A stretch of DNA of 64,000 nucleotides, taken from the NCBI GenBank assembly GCA_034440575.1, contig JAOTOL010001479.1:502501-566500 (forward strand). The letters are read 5' to 3'. The notes beneath the pieces were generated by a model. It saw only the letters and a program-made list of their open reading frames with translations. It was not told the origin of the DNA and did no database searches. A program made the position numbers and the translations under genes. Position 1 is the first letter of the stretch; each line of letters starts with the position of its first letter. The DNA is from Imbricaverruca yamaguchii (Eukaryota; Arthropoda; Thecostraca; Neoverrucidae). This document shows positions 1-12,654 of the stretch, piece after piece.

Positions 1-463
1 CAATGCTTCACATCGTCGAGGCCGTCGTCAGAAGGTCACGCCGGCACTGACGCGGCGAAGGAGACATACTGTGTGTGCTCGGGGGGTGTTTGTTTTGCAC
101 TGCAGTAAGTGTGCTGTGTCAGGTTCTCCTAGCCTTCGCTAGCTTGGCCCCTCATCGAATGTTGAATTTGAGGAAAATTGGTTAGCACATAGCACGCGAC
201 CAAGGACGTATGAAATGGTTCGTAATCGTAACTAAATCATACTGTATGTCAGCGTTGCATATGCATGCTCGTGGAGATGGTATGGTTGCTGGATGGTAGC
301 CAAAGTCAGGTCGCAGTCAATGGGCTTATGGTCAAACAGTGGCAAACTAGGCAAAGTCTCCCGAAATACATCTCTTTCCGCATAATGACCACCTACTCTA
401 TTCATAAGCTTGATACCACGTGCACAATTATTGAACTAATGAGTTACGCTAACAAAAACAAAG
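1..463. other. Unique DNA, nothing recognised
   Basis: I see no coding similarity, RNA gene or repeat here. The short open frames have no family resemblance and no supporting composition. Confidence 0.5.
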
Positions 464-477
464 CTCGCCTTTGGGTC

Positions 478-621
478 GGGGTCGTGGTAGCTCAGTTGGG
501 AGAGAGTCGGACTCTTGATCGCATGATTGTGGGTTGGAATCTCAAAACCGACGGAATGTACTGAGTCTACCCGTGACCAATCCACGTGAGAGGTTGGGGA
601 CGTTAAAGAACCCAAGCCTCT
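478..621 (+). mobile_element. tRNA-Lys-derived SINE with flanking direct repeat
   Basis: The head at 481-553 resembles a tRNA: an A-box-like TGGTAGCTCAGTTGG near 486, a CTCTTGA segment where an anticodon loop with CTT would sit, and a degraded B box GGGTTGGAATCTC near 531-543. Together these point to a tRNA-Lys(CTT) ancestor. The acceptor arm pairs only in part, so it is not a working tRNA gene. After the head come a CCGTGACCAATCC-like segment, GTGAGAGGTTGGGGACG, and a tail TTAAAGAACCCAAG. The 14-bp string CTCGCCTTTGGGTC occurs at 464-477 and again at 622-635, which would be the target-site duplication. One caution: a related CTCGCCTTT string follows the head of the SINE at 2461, so part of the repeat may belong to the element. 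The middle segment is shared with SINEs at 31957, 54845, 58272 and 63432. Confidence 0.7.
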
Positions 622-734
622 CTCGCCTTTGGGTCACCACGCATACACCAAGATGTACGTTTTGCTGATGAGCATATACCGGAGCGGAAGACGAAGAAAG
701 TGTCACCTGGTCGTGAACCTACAATAAAATATTA

Positions 735-872
735 CGGAAAGAGGGGAGAGTAGGTGAGAGATAGGGAAATATATATATAAGCAAGAATCAGAAGGAGGGA
801 AGAGGAGAAAGAAAGAATGGGGGAAGAAGGAAAGAGGCATGGAGAAAGGTGAAGAAAGAAAGAGTCGAAGAC
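735..872. repeat. Purine-rich (GA) tract
   Basis: The plus strand is almost pure A and G for about 135 bases (GAAAGAGG, GGAAGAGGAGAAAG and similar blocks), broken by a short ATATATATA run near 770. It is a low-complexity polypurine-polypyrimidine stretch. Open frames on the minus strand here (Ser-, Leu- and Pro-rich) only reflect that composition. Confidence 0.8.
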
Positions 873-1060
873 AGGGTAATGGAGGTGGGGCAATACATAA
901 ATAGCAGGAATGCCGCACCTTTGTAGATCGGTACAAATAGCCCTGGCCACTCCCACAACCAGACACCAGACTCGTAGTCCGTCCATGGCCGAGCGTAGGT
1001 TCGATTCCCAAAGGTCGTTGCACTTGTTGGGCACGCAGCTTAACGATTGCTGGACGAAAT

Positions 1061-2455
1061 ATAGCCGGTACATGAGCCAGATATGTCATGCGTGCTTCAG
1101 AGCGTTGTCTAGTGTGGTTTCAGAGTTATGTCCCTCGTCGTGAAAACGGGCCAAAGTGCAAGCTTATTGTTTGAATCCACTGTGGAAGTTACCTGGCACG
1201 TGCAGTGTGCCAGGCGACCAATCAATGGAACTGATATGATTCCATGTTCAATTCAATACCATAGCGTGTCTGTTTCATGCCATTGTGACAAGTGATCGAT
1301 TAGCTATCGCGATTATAGTGAGCACTTGTTTGCGCTGTATTTTTCAGATGCTTCTACTATTGTCTTGCCACGTGCCTTCCTCGTGTGTTAGCAATGACAC
1401 ACGTTTTGTCACAGATCTCTCCTGCGAAGTTTTAATTGCCTGGAAACTTGGCTTTTCACAATTCTGACCCATCCCAAGTATATGTGCAAAAACGCATTTA
1501 TATTGAACTTCTTCGGAATTTGGCTAGGCTGGCTGACTAACTAGTCCATCAAACCAGTATGGCAGATGGCAATTGGCTCGAATCGGTTTGCTTTTATCGA
1601 CGTATTTCAGTCTTGGGGTCAACATTGGCGAGTCGCATTCAAGTAGGTTCTATGAGTATGAAGCAATGTAATGCTTCCTCACAGGTACAATTGAGTGCTC
1701 AAGTAAACATTGAAAACTTCAAAACACCCAAGTAAGTCTTCCGTTGTGTCCTATATCGTGTTCGTAAGGATTGGCAAATGCATGGCTTCAGGATTTTCTA
1801 CCAGTTGCATGAAACTTTTGCAGTCGCATTGTTGTGAAACGTTTTCATTGCTATGACATCAAAATTCAAGTTGCATTTTTTTTTGTAAATTGGCCCGAAT
1901 GCTTCTGTAGTGACTCGTGCCTTCAGACAGCATCTTAGATATTTATTTACGTCGAATATGTTGCCACCTCACCGAATCTTTCGACAGTCTAGCATGCGCA
2001 ATTTATGCCCATCACAAATGATCAAAATAATAGCACTATCATTGCACATCTTAGGATCCCGTGAAGGTGTATTTTCAAAGCCAACTGACCTGCTTTTATG
2101 CAACTGCATTTAGCTCGGAACTATTGTGTTCGGCGTACACATGGCCACTGCTAGGGTGTAGAGAAGGGCCCAGGAAGATACAATGGTTTCAAGCGATTTC
2201 ATCTCGTGATGCGATTTCACTTCAACTCATTTCATACTTCCTACGACGCGATTTCATCGTATGGTATGCTACTACTGTTACAAGGGAAAATAATCTTAGT
2301 CCTAATTTCCTCTATATATGTGTAGTTCATGGCAAATTGGAAAAATGACGAGATAGGCATCGGAAGGTCAGAGAATGCATAGGCTATGGATGTTTTTTCC
2401 GGTGAATGTCTATATTGGAAAAAAGATTTAAGCAATATGACTCCGCAAAATTTGC
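1061..2455. other. AT-leaning unique DNA, nothing recognised
   Basis: No reading frame above about 95 codons, no repeat structure and no RNA gene is visible. Confidence 0.5.
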
Positions 2456-2460
2456 CGCAC

Positions 2461-2640
2461 CGGTAGCTCAGTTGGTTAGAGCGCCGGTCTGCTTTAGTCT
2501 GCCCTGTCTTGGCAACGCAGGGTTCGAGTCGCTTCGCGCGCTCGCCTTTAGTCCCCGGCTGGGAATCGGTTGGCAGCTGGTCCGGTAAGACCGGGACGAG
2601 CTACCGGACGACCGTTGCCGGTGCATTGACGGCACATTAA
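2461..2640 (+). mobile_element. tRNA-derived SINE
   Basis: A clear A-box-like sequence GGTAGCTCAGTTGGTTAGAG near 2462-2481 and a B box GGGTTCGAGTC near 2519-2530 mark a tRNA-like head. An insertion in the anticodon and variable region makes it too long for a functional tRNA. After the head is CTCGCCTTTAGTCCCCGGCTG, then GTCCGGTAAGACCGG and GAGCTACCGGAC, which can fold back on the head because GAGCTACCGG is complementary to CCGGTAGCTC. No clean target duplication was found. Related to the head fragment at 53090. Confidence 0.6.
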
Positions 2641-3180
2641 ACTTTCGGTAAAAATTATGTCCTTGAGCTGAAATTCATGGATCTGGTGGTGGGGCGAGGG
2701 TTCACGCAGCAAGCTCTGCTTAGCAATAGGACCCTGGTTCATAAAGCCACTTCAACAAGAACTCTGACTAAATGTATCAAATGTTCAATCATTTTTGTTT
2801 TAATGCGTATCTAATGTCTTTCCCTGGCCTAATGCAATCCGAATGCAATCACCTAACGATGGCAATGCATTTGCATCTATGGTATTCATGCGATTATGAC
2901 ATGTAATCGGCATGGACGCATTTGTAAAATCATGAGTTATTTAGACATGATTGAGATGTTAACTGCAAGATGATATGCACACATCACAGCAAACCATTTA
3001 GCTTCGCTTTAGGAAATCCCATGCGTGACTATGAGCCAGGTAAGGTGAAGATGAACTCGCAAACGCTTTCTAAAGAAGCCAAATCGGGACTGTGCAGTTG
3101 GCTACGCCACGTTTCTGGCGAGCCTTGCTTCTTCACTATACCTTAGCTGGGCAGTATTGAAGGCACCACGTCCGTCTACG
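2641..3180. other. Unique AT-rich DNA, nothing recognised
   Basis: No supported feature. Confidence 0.4.
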
Positions 3181-3333
3181 TCCTGTCAGCTTCCATGGGC
3201 TGCCGACGCCTGGTTGTCGAGAGCGCACACCACGGACTCGCTGGTGCGCGCGTGCCAGCGCGCGCGTTCACCGCGGACCTCTGCCAACAACTGACAACGC
3301 GCCGTGGAACGGCAACCGACGGCCGGGCGGCCG

Positions 3334-3600
<267 letters not shown>

Positions 3601-5384
3601 GTGACTTGCCAGCGGCGGCAGCAGCAAACACACGGGCCATGGTGGACAACACATGAGCCATGGGAGACGACGAAGCGGATAGACAGACAGACGAACGATG
3701 AGCAAGCTAGACCAATGAGTAGTGAGCAAGGGTGAGGCTTCATACTGTTGGACAGCTTTAGCCCTCCACTTCTTTCTATCCTCCTCCCGTCAGGTTATCT
3801 TGCCGGAGACACTAGGCCGTGGGTGCGTGCTAGATCGAGTTCAGCTTGGATTAAGTTTTGTGTTTGGGGCTGGGGTGAGGCTGGATCCCCGCTTTCCATC
3901 TCCCTCCTCGGAGCGACTTCGGCGAAGCTCCACTTCTGAAAGTGAGATGCCAGGAAACGGACCGACTAACGATGAGATGCCACAGATCGGCCAGGTGAGT
4001 TTGGAGGCGCTAACACAGCCCAGTAACCAGTGGGAGAAGCTAAATCAGGCAAATGAACGGTGTCCTTACTCGTCCATCCTTGGAACGATGTACTAATTCA
4101 ATAAATGGATTGCATCACAAGTAAGATTAAACGATTTTTACCCTGTGACATTACTCTTTGCAATATTAAAAATGCATAATCCTGCCGAAGTCGAGACTAC
4201 GGATAAGATTAGCTGAGGTCACGCCTTTATACGTGTTACTGATCGTGCAATGGATCAGTTGATCAGACAGGGATTGTTGTTAAATGTTGTTTCATCACGA
4301 ACGATGACGGAGCCAATGTTTACCTCAAGTGAAGAGGATAAAGATTATGACGGAGCGTTATACAGCTGTCGGTCTCCCTCCACGGCATGTGAATATCTAT
4401 ACAGTGGCGATATTTCCTGTGTGTGGAAATAATAACGTGATTGGAGGCTTTAATCATTGCATTTGAAAGACGATGGATTGTTGGTTGGTTTTTGCTTCGG
4501 GATCACTGCGATGCGTACATGGGTATGGTGCTTCCCGCCAGAGTGCACCCTCGGGTGTAAGGTACAAAGGTTCACCTGAACGGCCCCGCTCGGATCGCTC
4601 CGTCCCGACAGTCACACATTTGAAACTTCAAGAACGTTTCTGGTTGCTGGGTGCGCCGTTCTAACTTCTTCACTCCAAGTTACCTTTAATTCTGTTCCTT
4701 GACAAGTTATATCACGATACGATATCCGTTTAATCTTTGTTCACAGAAAGAAGTTGGTTGCGGTATTTCCGTTCACCCGCAACGTCAGCAACGTTTTGCG
4801 TTGCAATACGGAATTTCAAGATATTGCTTTCTCAGTCGAAGCTTTCTGGAAATACCCGCAATCTTCGCTTCACTAAAATGGTTTGTGACAACATTCCCGC
4901 GTACGAGTAGTTTAACATGCATCTCACATGATAAAGTTACTTCGCAAACTGGACAACAAGTAAATGCCCTTTATAATGGAACATTAAAACGTTATATTTC
5001 GATATAAAATGCTTGTAAAATTGACAACCTCGCCATGTCAGTAAAATGTACTAAGCTGAATGTAACGGTGGAAATTATTTGGAAAAGCCATGCTTTACGG
5101 TCTGTTCAAGTTCCTTAGAAATAGCAGCAGCTAACAGCTTAACTACCGATGATCACTTGCTAAGGAATCTAATGTCGGTATCAGAATGGTTAATGCAAAT
5201 TGAGACTTGAATGCATAGTCATTTATGTTTAACTGATGTTACAACCATGCATAACCAGGATTCCTGTGAATAAAGTTGCGCTTAGGGCCTCCGGGCAAGA
5301 GGTGAAACTCGGCACTTGGTTCTGTGTTCAAAAGCCATCGAAGTGCGTTTACAGGTGTCATGCTGCGGCACCACGGTGAAACTA
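3601..5384. other. Unique DNA, nothing recognised
   Basis: Short open frames (up to 124 codons at 3722-4096) show no family resemblance. The sequence becomes AT-rich after about 4080. Confidence 0.4.
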
Positions 5385-6580
5385 GTGCAACCCGCTCCCA
5401 ACAGGAGCGTGCCTTTGATACCGGTGACATCTGCGGTACCACGGTAAAACTAGTGCGACCCGCTCCCAACAGGAGCGTGCCTTTGATAGGTGACATTGCG
5501 GTACCACGGTAAAACTCGTGCGACCCGCTGCCAACAGGAGCGTGCCTTTGATAGGTGACATTGCGGTACCATGACGAAACTCGTGCGACCCGCTGCCAAC
5601 AGGAGCGTGCCTTTGATAGGTGACATTGCGGTACCATGACGAAACTCGTACGACCCGCTGCCAACAGGAGCGTGCCTTTGATAGGTGACACTGCGGTACC
5701 ATGACGAAACTCGTGCACCGCTGCCAACAGGAGCGTGCCTTTGATAGGTGACACTGCGGTACCATGACGAAACTCGTGCGACCCGCTCACAGGAGCGTGC
5801 CTTTGATAGGTGACACTGGTACCAGCGAAACTCGTGCGACCCGCTGCCAACAGGAGCGTGCCTTTGATAGGTGACACTGCGGTACCATGGCGAAACTCGT
5901 GCGACCCGCTGCCAACAGGAGCGTGCCTTTGATAGGTGACACTGCGGTACCATGCAACGTACGACCCGTGACAGGGCGTGCCTTTGATAGGTGACATTGC
6001 GGTACCATGACGAACTCCCCCGCGCACCCGCTGCCAACAGGGCGGCCTTTGATGGTGACATTGCGGTACCTGCGACCCGCTCCAACAGGAGCGTGCCTTT
6101 GATAGGTGACACTGCGGTACCATGACGAAACTCGTGCGACCCGCTGCCAACAGAGCGTGCCTTTGATAGGTGACATATTCTTTTGTTGCCTCACTTACCT
6201 CCGTCCTTGTACAGTCCTACAACTTACCTCCCGCGGCTTATGTGACATTCGACCTAACTGGCCCTCCCGTGCTTGATAGTGACACTGCGTACCATGCAAA
6301 CTGTGACCCGCTCCACGGGTTGCCTTTGATAGGTGACATTGCGGTACCATGACGAAACTCGTGCGACCCGCTGCCAACAGGAGCGTGCCTTTGATAGGTG
6401 ACACTGCGGTACCATGACGAAACTCGTGCGACCCGCTGCCAACAGGAGCGTGCCTTTGATAGGTGACACTGCGGTACCATGACGAAACTCGTGCGACCCG
6501 CTGCCAACAGGAGCGTGCCTTTGATAGGTGACATTGCGGTACCATGACGAAACTGGTGTGACCCGCTCCCAGCAGGAGTG
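5385..6580. repeat. 65-bp minisatellite, about 17 units
   Basis: The unit contains GTGCGACCCGCTGCCAACAG, GAGCGTGCCTTTGATAGG and TGACACTGCGGTACCATGAC, with a KpnI-type GGTACC in nearly every copy. Spacing is 65 bp (for example 5518 to 5583). Copies near 5390-5510 and at 6320-6560 are nearly identical. Those at 5780-6070 and 6280-6330 carry many small deletions, and about 105 bp of non-repeat sequence interrupts the array at 6176-6280. Because 65 is not a multiple of three, the repeat cycles through frames, so minus-strand frames of 120-300 codons read the same unit in rotating phase. They are not genes. Confidence 0.95.
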
Positions 6581-8720
6581 CCACTAACTTGTACACAATT
6601 GTGCAGCATTCAGGGTATGCAAGTAAAATTGACAAATTTCTTGGATTATTTCCTGGTACCTTTTACCTTATTACATTAGCACTGTAGGCTGATTAAACCT
6701 ACCACCACATGCCCAGACGCGTGCGCTTACTGCGAGCCTGCCGCTGGAGTATCCCTGCAAGTGCACGTGCAATCATACGATGGAGAGTGCGTCACATTTC
6801 CTACATGGAGTCGCTGCTTCACTTGCCAGTTCATAGACTGCAGAGCTTTTACTGTGGCCTGCTAACCCCAGGTCTGATTAAGTATGCAAACTGAGGTTAC
6901 GCCATCCATGCACCGTGCACAATTACGACTCACAGTGCGCATGGAGCGAGTAATGATGCTCGTATAGATATTTTAATGGATCTTGAGCATCCATCAGCCC
7001 GTGAGCGGAAGGTGCTGGAGAGTTCACACCACACCACAACACTGGGGAAGGGCCGATTCCAGGGCAAATCACCAGGACATTGGTGTTCACCCCCTCCGAT
7101 GTCGACCCCCGTCCCTGTGTCAGTCGCTGCTGAACAGTTCAGAAATGGTCCAGAGTTGCATTGACGCATTCTCTTGCGGGAGTCTGCAGTGATGATCGCT
7201 GCCCATCCGGCTCATATCGGCGAGGAGGTCACCTCGCACATAGCTGATGAGATGCACGGGTGTTGGTAATGCGTGACGTGGCCGAAGACGCTGTGCCGTC
7301 TCCGGTCAGCCAGCGCTGGTGCGGGAGGACTCGCGTGAGATCGCACATGTCGAGCCAGTCGACGTCCCGGCCGGACGTTGCGGGTAATCACGGAGAGCGC
7401 GGGTAATCAAGGACACACCAAGCCGTCCTACTGCCGAGCCCGAGCCCGCCGTCATGACCTGACGCCATCCCATCTGCTGCTCATCTGCTGCGTGTAACAA
7501 ATGCGTCGGTTACGTGCGAACGCGCGTGTTGATGAAGTATGTGTCGTGACGAGTAATCGGAGATCGACCGTGTAGCTCTCACGACAGACGACAGTCTGTG
7601 CATAACGATCAAGGTGGTGGGACCAACCGCATCTTGATGTGGTCGTCATCGGCACGCAATGCGGCAGGCTGGCTGGCATCTATGTGCTTCACAATTTGTT
7701 AATTTCGGAGATGGTTCAGTTCGCTGGCTAGTTGCTGCATCGGACTGTGTGTTACGTCACTTTGTCCGATCAGACCGTCGCAGAAGAACTAGCATGAATG
7801 TGAAGCAAATGCATCGTTAGAGAAGCACATAGTGGACAAATGAGCGCTGATGGTGTTTCGTTTTTCGACAGGCGTAGTCATTGCATGCCCGGCGTTACAA
7901 CCCTGTCGATAATATTTAGCAGGAGAGGTGCGCTCGTTCCCAACGATGTGTCCGTCTATTGAGCGTATTGATTGCCTGGAAAGTTCCCCGCTCAATGTCA
8001 CGCACGTCGCGTCAAATTATTCACATGCGTAAGCTACAGTGCTTGCATCACGTGACCGTGATAGGTGAAAATTTTCACCAGGCGTCACTAACAATGCCAT
8101 TGAGTCTGTCTTTTGTCTCTGAGCACGACCCGGTCTGACAGTTGTACAGAGATGGGTCAGGTAGGGTCGACTGGGTCGCGACCTTTTACGAGCCGGAATA
8201 ATATCCCCTGGCATCGCACTATCAGCTGATGCGTCATCTCAGTGGCTAGCAGCACCTCAATGTACAGCTCCAGAACTGACGCTGTGTGGGGATGGGACGT
8301 GGTGTTTAAGACTCCCGTGCAGCTATTTATGTCACCTTAGTGAATCTTGCACCATAATTATAACTACGATGATAGATTGTGCTGAAGGGCGGATCCAAGA
8401 ATTATCATCGACGGTGGGTACATTTCTTGGAAGGGACCGCTTTCGGTGGAAAAGATCGTTGAGCGGGGGTGGGGTGGGCACTCTAGCATTACTGAGCAGC
8501 CTTTCGTAGCAAGGGAGCGTACATTTTCATCTGAGACAGACGTTTTTAGCTGAAACATTTGCTGAGCGGGGTGTGCACTCGAGCCTTCCTGAAGGAGCGC
8601 CTTTCCCGGGAGGTGAGGCGCTATCTTTCCATGGGGCACATGCCCTACTATCCTCCCTCTGTATCCGCCCCTCTTCGTTCTACGAACCTGTGTGGGGATA
8701 ATGGCTCGACAGACCAACTG
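6581..8720. other. Unique DNA, nothing recognised
   Basis: Mixed composition, somewhat GC-rich at 7000-7700. No reading frame above 80 codons, no RNA gene and no mobile-element termini were recognised. Confidence 0.4.
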
Positions 8721-8724
8721 TATG

Positions 8725-8890
8725 TGTAGTGTCATGTCCGTGCCTGTTAGAAATGGAACTTGTACTCTGCAGCAGTGATGACTACGTCCGTGCCTGCTAA
8801 AAAATGTAACTTGTACCCTGCAGCAGTGACCACGACGTCCGTGCCTGTTGGAAATGGAACGTGTGCCCTGCAGCAGTGGCCACGGCCTGC
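8725..8890. repeat. Short tandem repeat, about 58 bp x 3
   Basis: Three diverged copies each contain GTCCGTGCCTG, an AAATGGAAC-like segment and CCCTGCAGCAGTG. The array directly precedes the next tandem array. Confidence 0.8.
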
Positions 8891-8924
8891 CGGTGACTAA
8901 GTTACGGCAGTGGCCTCGGCTCAG

Positions 8925-9425
8925 TGCGGTCGGCACTCCACTATCGTCCACGGGTGACACGCCCCCGAGAATTGCGACACTGCGACGCTGTAGCACCCAT
9001 CAACCGCACACTGGTGAGGTCACACTTGCGTCGCCGTCCACGGGTGACATGCTCCCGGGCACTGCGACACTGCGACGCTGCGACACTCAGCCGTCACACA
9101 CTGCTGAAGTCACACATCCCCGCCGTCCACGGGTGGCATGCCCCCGGGCACTGCGACACTGCGACGCTGCGACACTCAGCCGTCACACACTGCTGAAGTC
9201 ACACATCCCCGCCGTCCACGGGTGGCACGCCCCCGAGCACTGTGATACTGCAACTCTGTGATGCTGCGACACTGCGACACTCAGCAGGCGCGCACTGGTA
9301 AGGAGACACTTGTGTCGCCGTCCGCGGATGACACGCCATAGGGCACTGCGACACTGCGACACTCAGCAGCCGCACACTGATGAGGTGACTTGTGTCGCCG
9401 TCCGCAGGTGGTGCACTGGCTGCTG
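8925..9425. repeat. Minisatellite, 70-89 bp unit, about six copies
   Basis: Copies contain CGCCGTCCACGGGTG, GGGCACTGCGACACTGCGAC and CACTCAGCCGTCACACACTG. Two adjacent copies (near 9101 and 9190) are 89 bp apart. The motif CTGCGACA is itself iterated inside each unit, and length differences between units come from the number of those inner repeats. Confidence 0.9.
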
Positions 9426-10700
9426 ACATTGTCGTAATGCGAGCGTGCGTCAGATTACCTGCACTTCACCTGAGCGGGACATTGTCAGTGATGCAGCGCT
9501 GTCGACTCCGACAGCAGCGCGGGCTCTCGCAGCTACGCTACCCATAACATGCAAGTGCCAACCACCTAAGAATGACGTTATTAGCTGGAAAATATGATGG
9601 CGTGAAATAAAGCTCGGAAAGTGTCGCCAATGTTTTGCCGCTGATCATCTCCGACATAGTGAATCTTAATCTGTACGAACATCAATGCACGCACTAGCGT
9701 AAAGGAAACGTTATCGTTGAAGTTCAAGAGATTCCTTGCTAAATGTTGCAACCATGGTATTCGTGAAATGCACAAGGTGTCACAAGATCCAGATATGGTA
9801 ACACGAAGGACGAAAAGCGCACAATGTAGTATTGTCTTGTTGGATGTAGATATTTTACGCTACCATTTCTAGGTTTTGCAATATGTCGACATGAGCGCAA
9901 TTATGACATCCCCAAAACTGAATAAGAATAATATTGTATTGTGAAAATCATCCATGTTTATACCCGAGTTACAAGCATGTGATCAGCCCTGACGTTTCCG
10001 AGCATGAGTATTCAATGATGCAAATAACTACGCCTCACCAAAGCAAACCTCTCAGTCGAACTACAGGGAAGAAGCACCACTGAAGACAATTCCGAAAACA
10101 GCCTTCGTTCACCTCCTCTGAGCTTGCTATGACGCTATGCACAAACCACAGGTCACGCCTCCGAGCTTCCACACAGTGCATGATCGTCACAGAGCGTTAC
10201 GAATGTCGTCACGCGTGTTACGCATTGTGCCGCGCATCGTGTGAGCAGACCTGCCGTGTTGCTGACCTGTAGGTCACCCAAGAACCCGTTCATACGGAAC
10301 CGGCACCTTCCGCGTTTCAACGGAGAAGCGAAGCGTGACGGCCACTGGATGCTATCGGTGAACTTACATATGTGCGCAGTCGCATCGTAAGCCAAACGAA
10401 TCACTCCGAGTAAAACGACACGATGGCTTCACTGACGTTTACGCCCCATTGGCCCGCGTAACCAACAGCGAAGTAAACCGTACGGAACATAGCTTTGCTG
10501 TGCGACCCATAAACGACAAAATGTCTGCCCCCAGTGCTTCCTCTGGGCTCTGGTGAAGAGCGCTGATGATGTTTTGACCAGATCACCACACCATTTGTAC
10601 TCACAGCGGGTAGGTTAGCAGGAGCCAGGTGTGTTTGTAATGCAATGCCAACGACTCGGTCAGCCGTCGCACAGTGGGGTTGCACCTCTCCACCGACGGA
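9426..10700. other. Unique DNA, nothing recognised
   Basis: AT-rich at 9560-10080, balanced afterwards. No gene-like reading frame or repeat was found. Confidence 0.4.
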
Positions 10701-10704
10701 TTAT

Positions 10705-10945
10705 CTCCCAGCGACTGTTGTTGGACTGGGCGGCTATTGGCGGGACTGGGTAGCTATTGTATGGCTGGCGGCTGTTGTTGGGACTGGGCGGCTATTGGCG
10801 GGACTGGGTAGCTACTGTAGGGCTGGCGGCTGTTGTTGGGACTGGGCGGCTGTTGGCGGGACTGGGCGGCTGTTGAATGAACTGAGCGGTTGTGGTCAGG
10901 ACTGGACGGCTGTGGTCAGGACTGGGTAGTTATTGTTAGGTTTGG
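10705..10945. repeat. G-rich tandem repeat, about 20-bp core
   Basis: Repeated GGACTGGGCGGCTRTTGGCG-type cores are spaced about 20 bp, with a longer periodicity in the first half. The plus strand is poor in C, with G and T dominating. Confidence 0.85.
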
Positions 10946-11125
10946 GTGGCTGTTGTCTGGGTTGGTTGGTTGTTGTAGTGACTGGGCGACTGTTGTCTGG
11001 GTTGGTTGGTTGTTGTAGTGACTGGGCGGCTGTTGCCGGGGTTAGTTGGTTGTTGTAGTGACTGGGCGACTGTTGTCGGGGTTGGTTGGTTGTTGTAGTG
11101 ACTGGGCGGCTGTTGTTGGCATTGG
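10946..11125. repeat. 40-bp minisatellite, about 4.5 units
   Basis: The unit is GACTGGGCGACTGTTGTCTG followed by GGTTGGTTGGTTGTTGTAGT. It clearly descends from the 20-bp G-rich core of the array just upstream. Runs of GG separated by short loops are frequent. Confidence 0.9.
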
Positions 11126-11404
11126 GACGGCCGTGGGTGGGGCGACGCAGTCGTTTCCCGGTGTGGAGCCGCCGGTTTATGACCAGGGAAGACGCGGCCG
11201 CCCATCGATGGGCGGCCGTTATGACGCGGCCGGGCCGGTCCGGTGCCAGTCAGCGGGTCGACGTCGTGCGACCGACGGTCTGTCGGCGCTCCTTTCACCG
11301 GCCGTGTGTAGCCGCGCCGGCCGGGTCAGAAGTCGTCCCCCGGTCAGCTGCAGGCTGTGGTTAGGTGGGCTGAGAGCACCGTCAGACGCGGCTGCAGCGC
11401 CTGC

Positions 11405-11760
11405 CGCACCACCCCGTCCGCGCGTGGCGTGTGGTGTCCGGGCGACGGACGCAGTTGCGGGGTTCCCTCCACGCGTGACGTATGGTGTCTGGGCGGCGGG
11501 CGCAGTTGCGGGGTTCCCTCCACGCGTGACGTATGGTGTCTGGGCGACGGGCGCAGTTGCGGGGTTCCCTCCACGCGTGACGTATGGTGTCTGGGCGACG
11601 GGCGCAGTTGCGGTTCCCCCCCGGGGAGGGGGTTTGGGGCGCAGTTGCGGGGTTCCCTCCACGCGTGACGTATGGTGTCTGGGCGACGGGCGCAGTTGCG
11701 GGGTTCCCTCCACGCGTGACGTATGGTGTCTGGGCGACGGACGCAGTTGCGGGTTCCAGC
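11405..11760. repeat. 51-bp minisatellite, about 7 units
   Basis: The unit contains TTCCCTCCACGCGTGACGTA, TGGTGTCTGGGCGACGGGCG and CAGTTGCGGGG. Spacing is 51 bp (11461 to 11512). Every intact copy has an ACGCGT and a TGACGTAT. Frames of 149-268 codons on both strands arise because 51 is divisible by three. A disrupted unit with a run of C and G lies at 11615-11640. The flanking DNA (11120-11400) is a CpG-rich block without recognisable genes. Confidence 0.95.
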
Positions 11761-12374
11761 CGCTGTACGTGAGACCCGACACACTCGGTTCACGGCGACG
11801 GCGAATGGAAAGTAGCGTTAACGCCGATGCGATGACAAGCACCCCCTGGTAGCTGTAATCGGTTTCGAGGCTGCACGAAATCATGTCGTGACTGCGGCGT
11901 GATTGGCCCCGGGTGCGTCGATAGTTGTGTCCTGCAGAACAGTCGCCAGGGTAATCCTCACGGCCAGCATGCGAAGATGCACAGCTCAGAGGGTGCGAGG
12001 ATGCCAGCATAGCCCAGAATGGGAGGGAGATACCGAAATAGGCCTGACGCGCGTGTCATGCAAATTACCTGTTTCGCTATCACTGCGTTCGATCCATCTG
12101 CTACACGAGAAACAATCGACCCGCTGTTTAACTTTATCGCCGTTTTGTTTGGACCGAACACGAGTTGGTTCGGCGGCAGACGTATTCCAGCCCGGTTCGC
12201 GAGCGCAATGTAGGCCGGTCACGCCCCAGAGCTGGGTCACCTCGGCCCTGGCGACACCAAGTCGCAAATGCAAATGGAGGCATCAGCTGATTGGCATATG
12301 CATGAGCGTCAATCCGCTGCGCCTCCCCACAGCACGCCCTGGCAGGGTCACGCCAGACATAAACAGCTCGCGCA
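11761..12374. other. CpG-rich then mixed unique DNA
   Basis: Nothing gene-like is supported. Confidence 0.4.
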
Positions 12375-12645
12375 ACTGTCCGGATATACCAGCGACTGAG
12401 TCCGACCGGACATACCAGCGACTGGTTCTGACCAGACATACCGGCGACTGAATTCAACCGGACACACCAGCGACTGGGTCTGATCAGACAACATACCAGC
12501 GGCTGAGTCTGACCGGACATACCAGCGGCTGAGTCTGACCGGACATACCAGCGGCTGAGTCTGACCGGACATACCAGCGGCTGAGTCTGACTGGACATAC
12601 CAGCGGCTGAGTCTGACCGGACACACCAGCGACTGGGTCCGGCCG
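12375..12645. repeat. 26-bp minisatellite, about 10 units
   Basis: The unit is CATACCAGCGGCTGAGTCTG plus ACCGGA, spaced 26 bp (12495 to 12521). Copies near 12490-12610 are most alike and the outer copies are more diverged. The array ends just before the two hairpins at 12655-12710. Confidence 0.95.
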
Positions 12646-12654
12646 GTGGCATTG

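Noticed and set aside
880..1060. tRNA-derived element with B box AGGTTCGATTCCC near 997
   Set aside because: No convincing A box, cloverleaf or target duplication.
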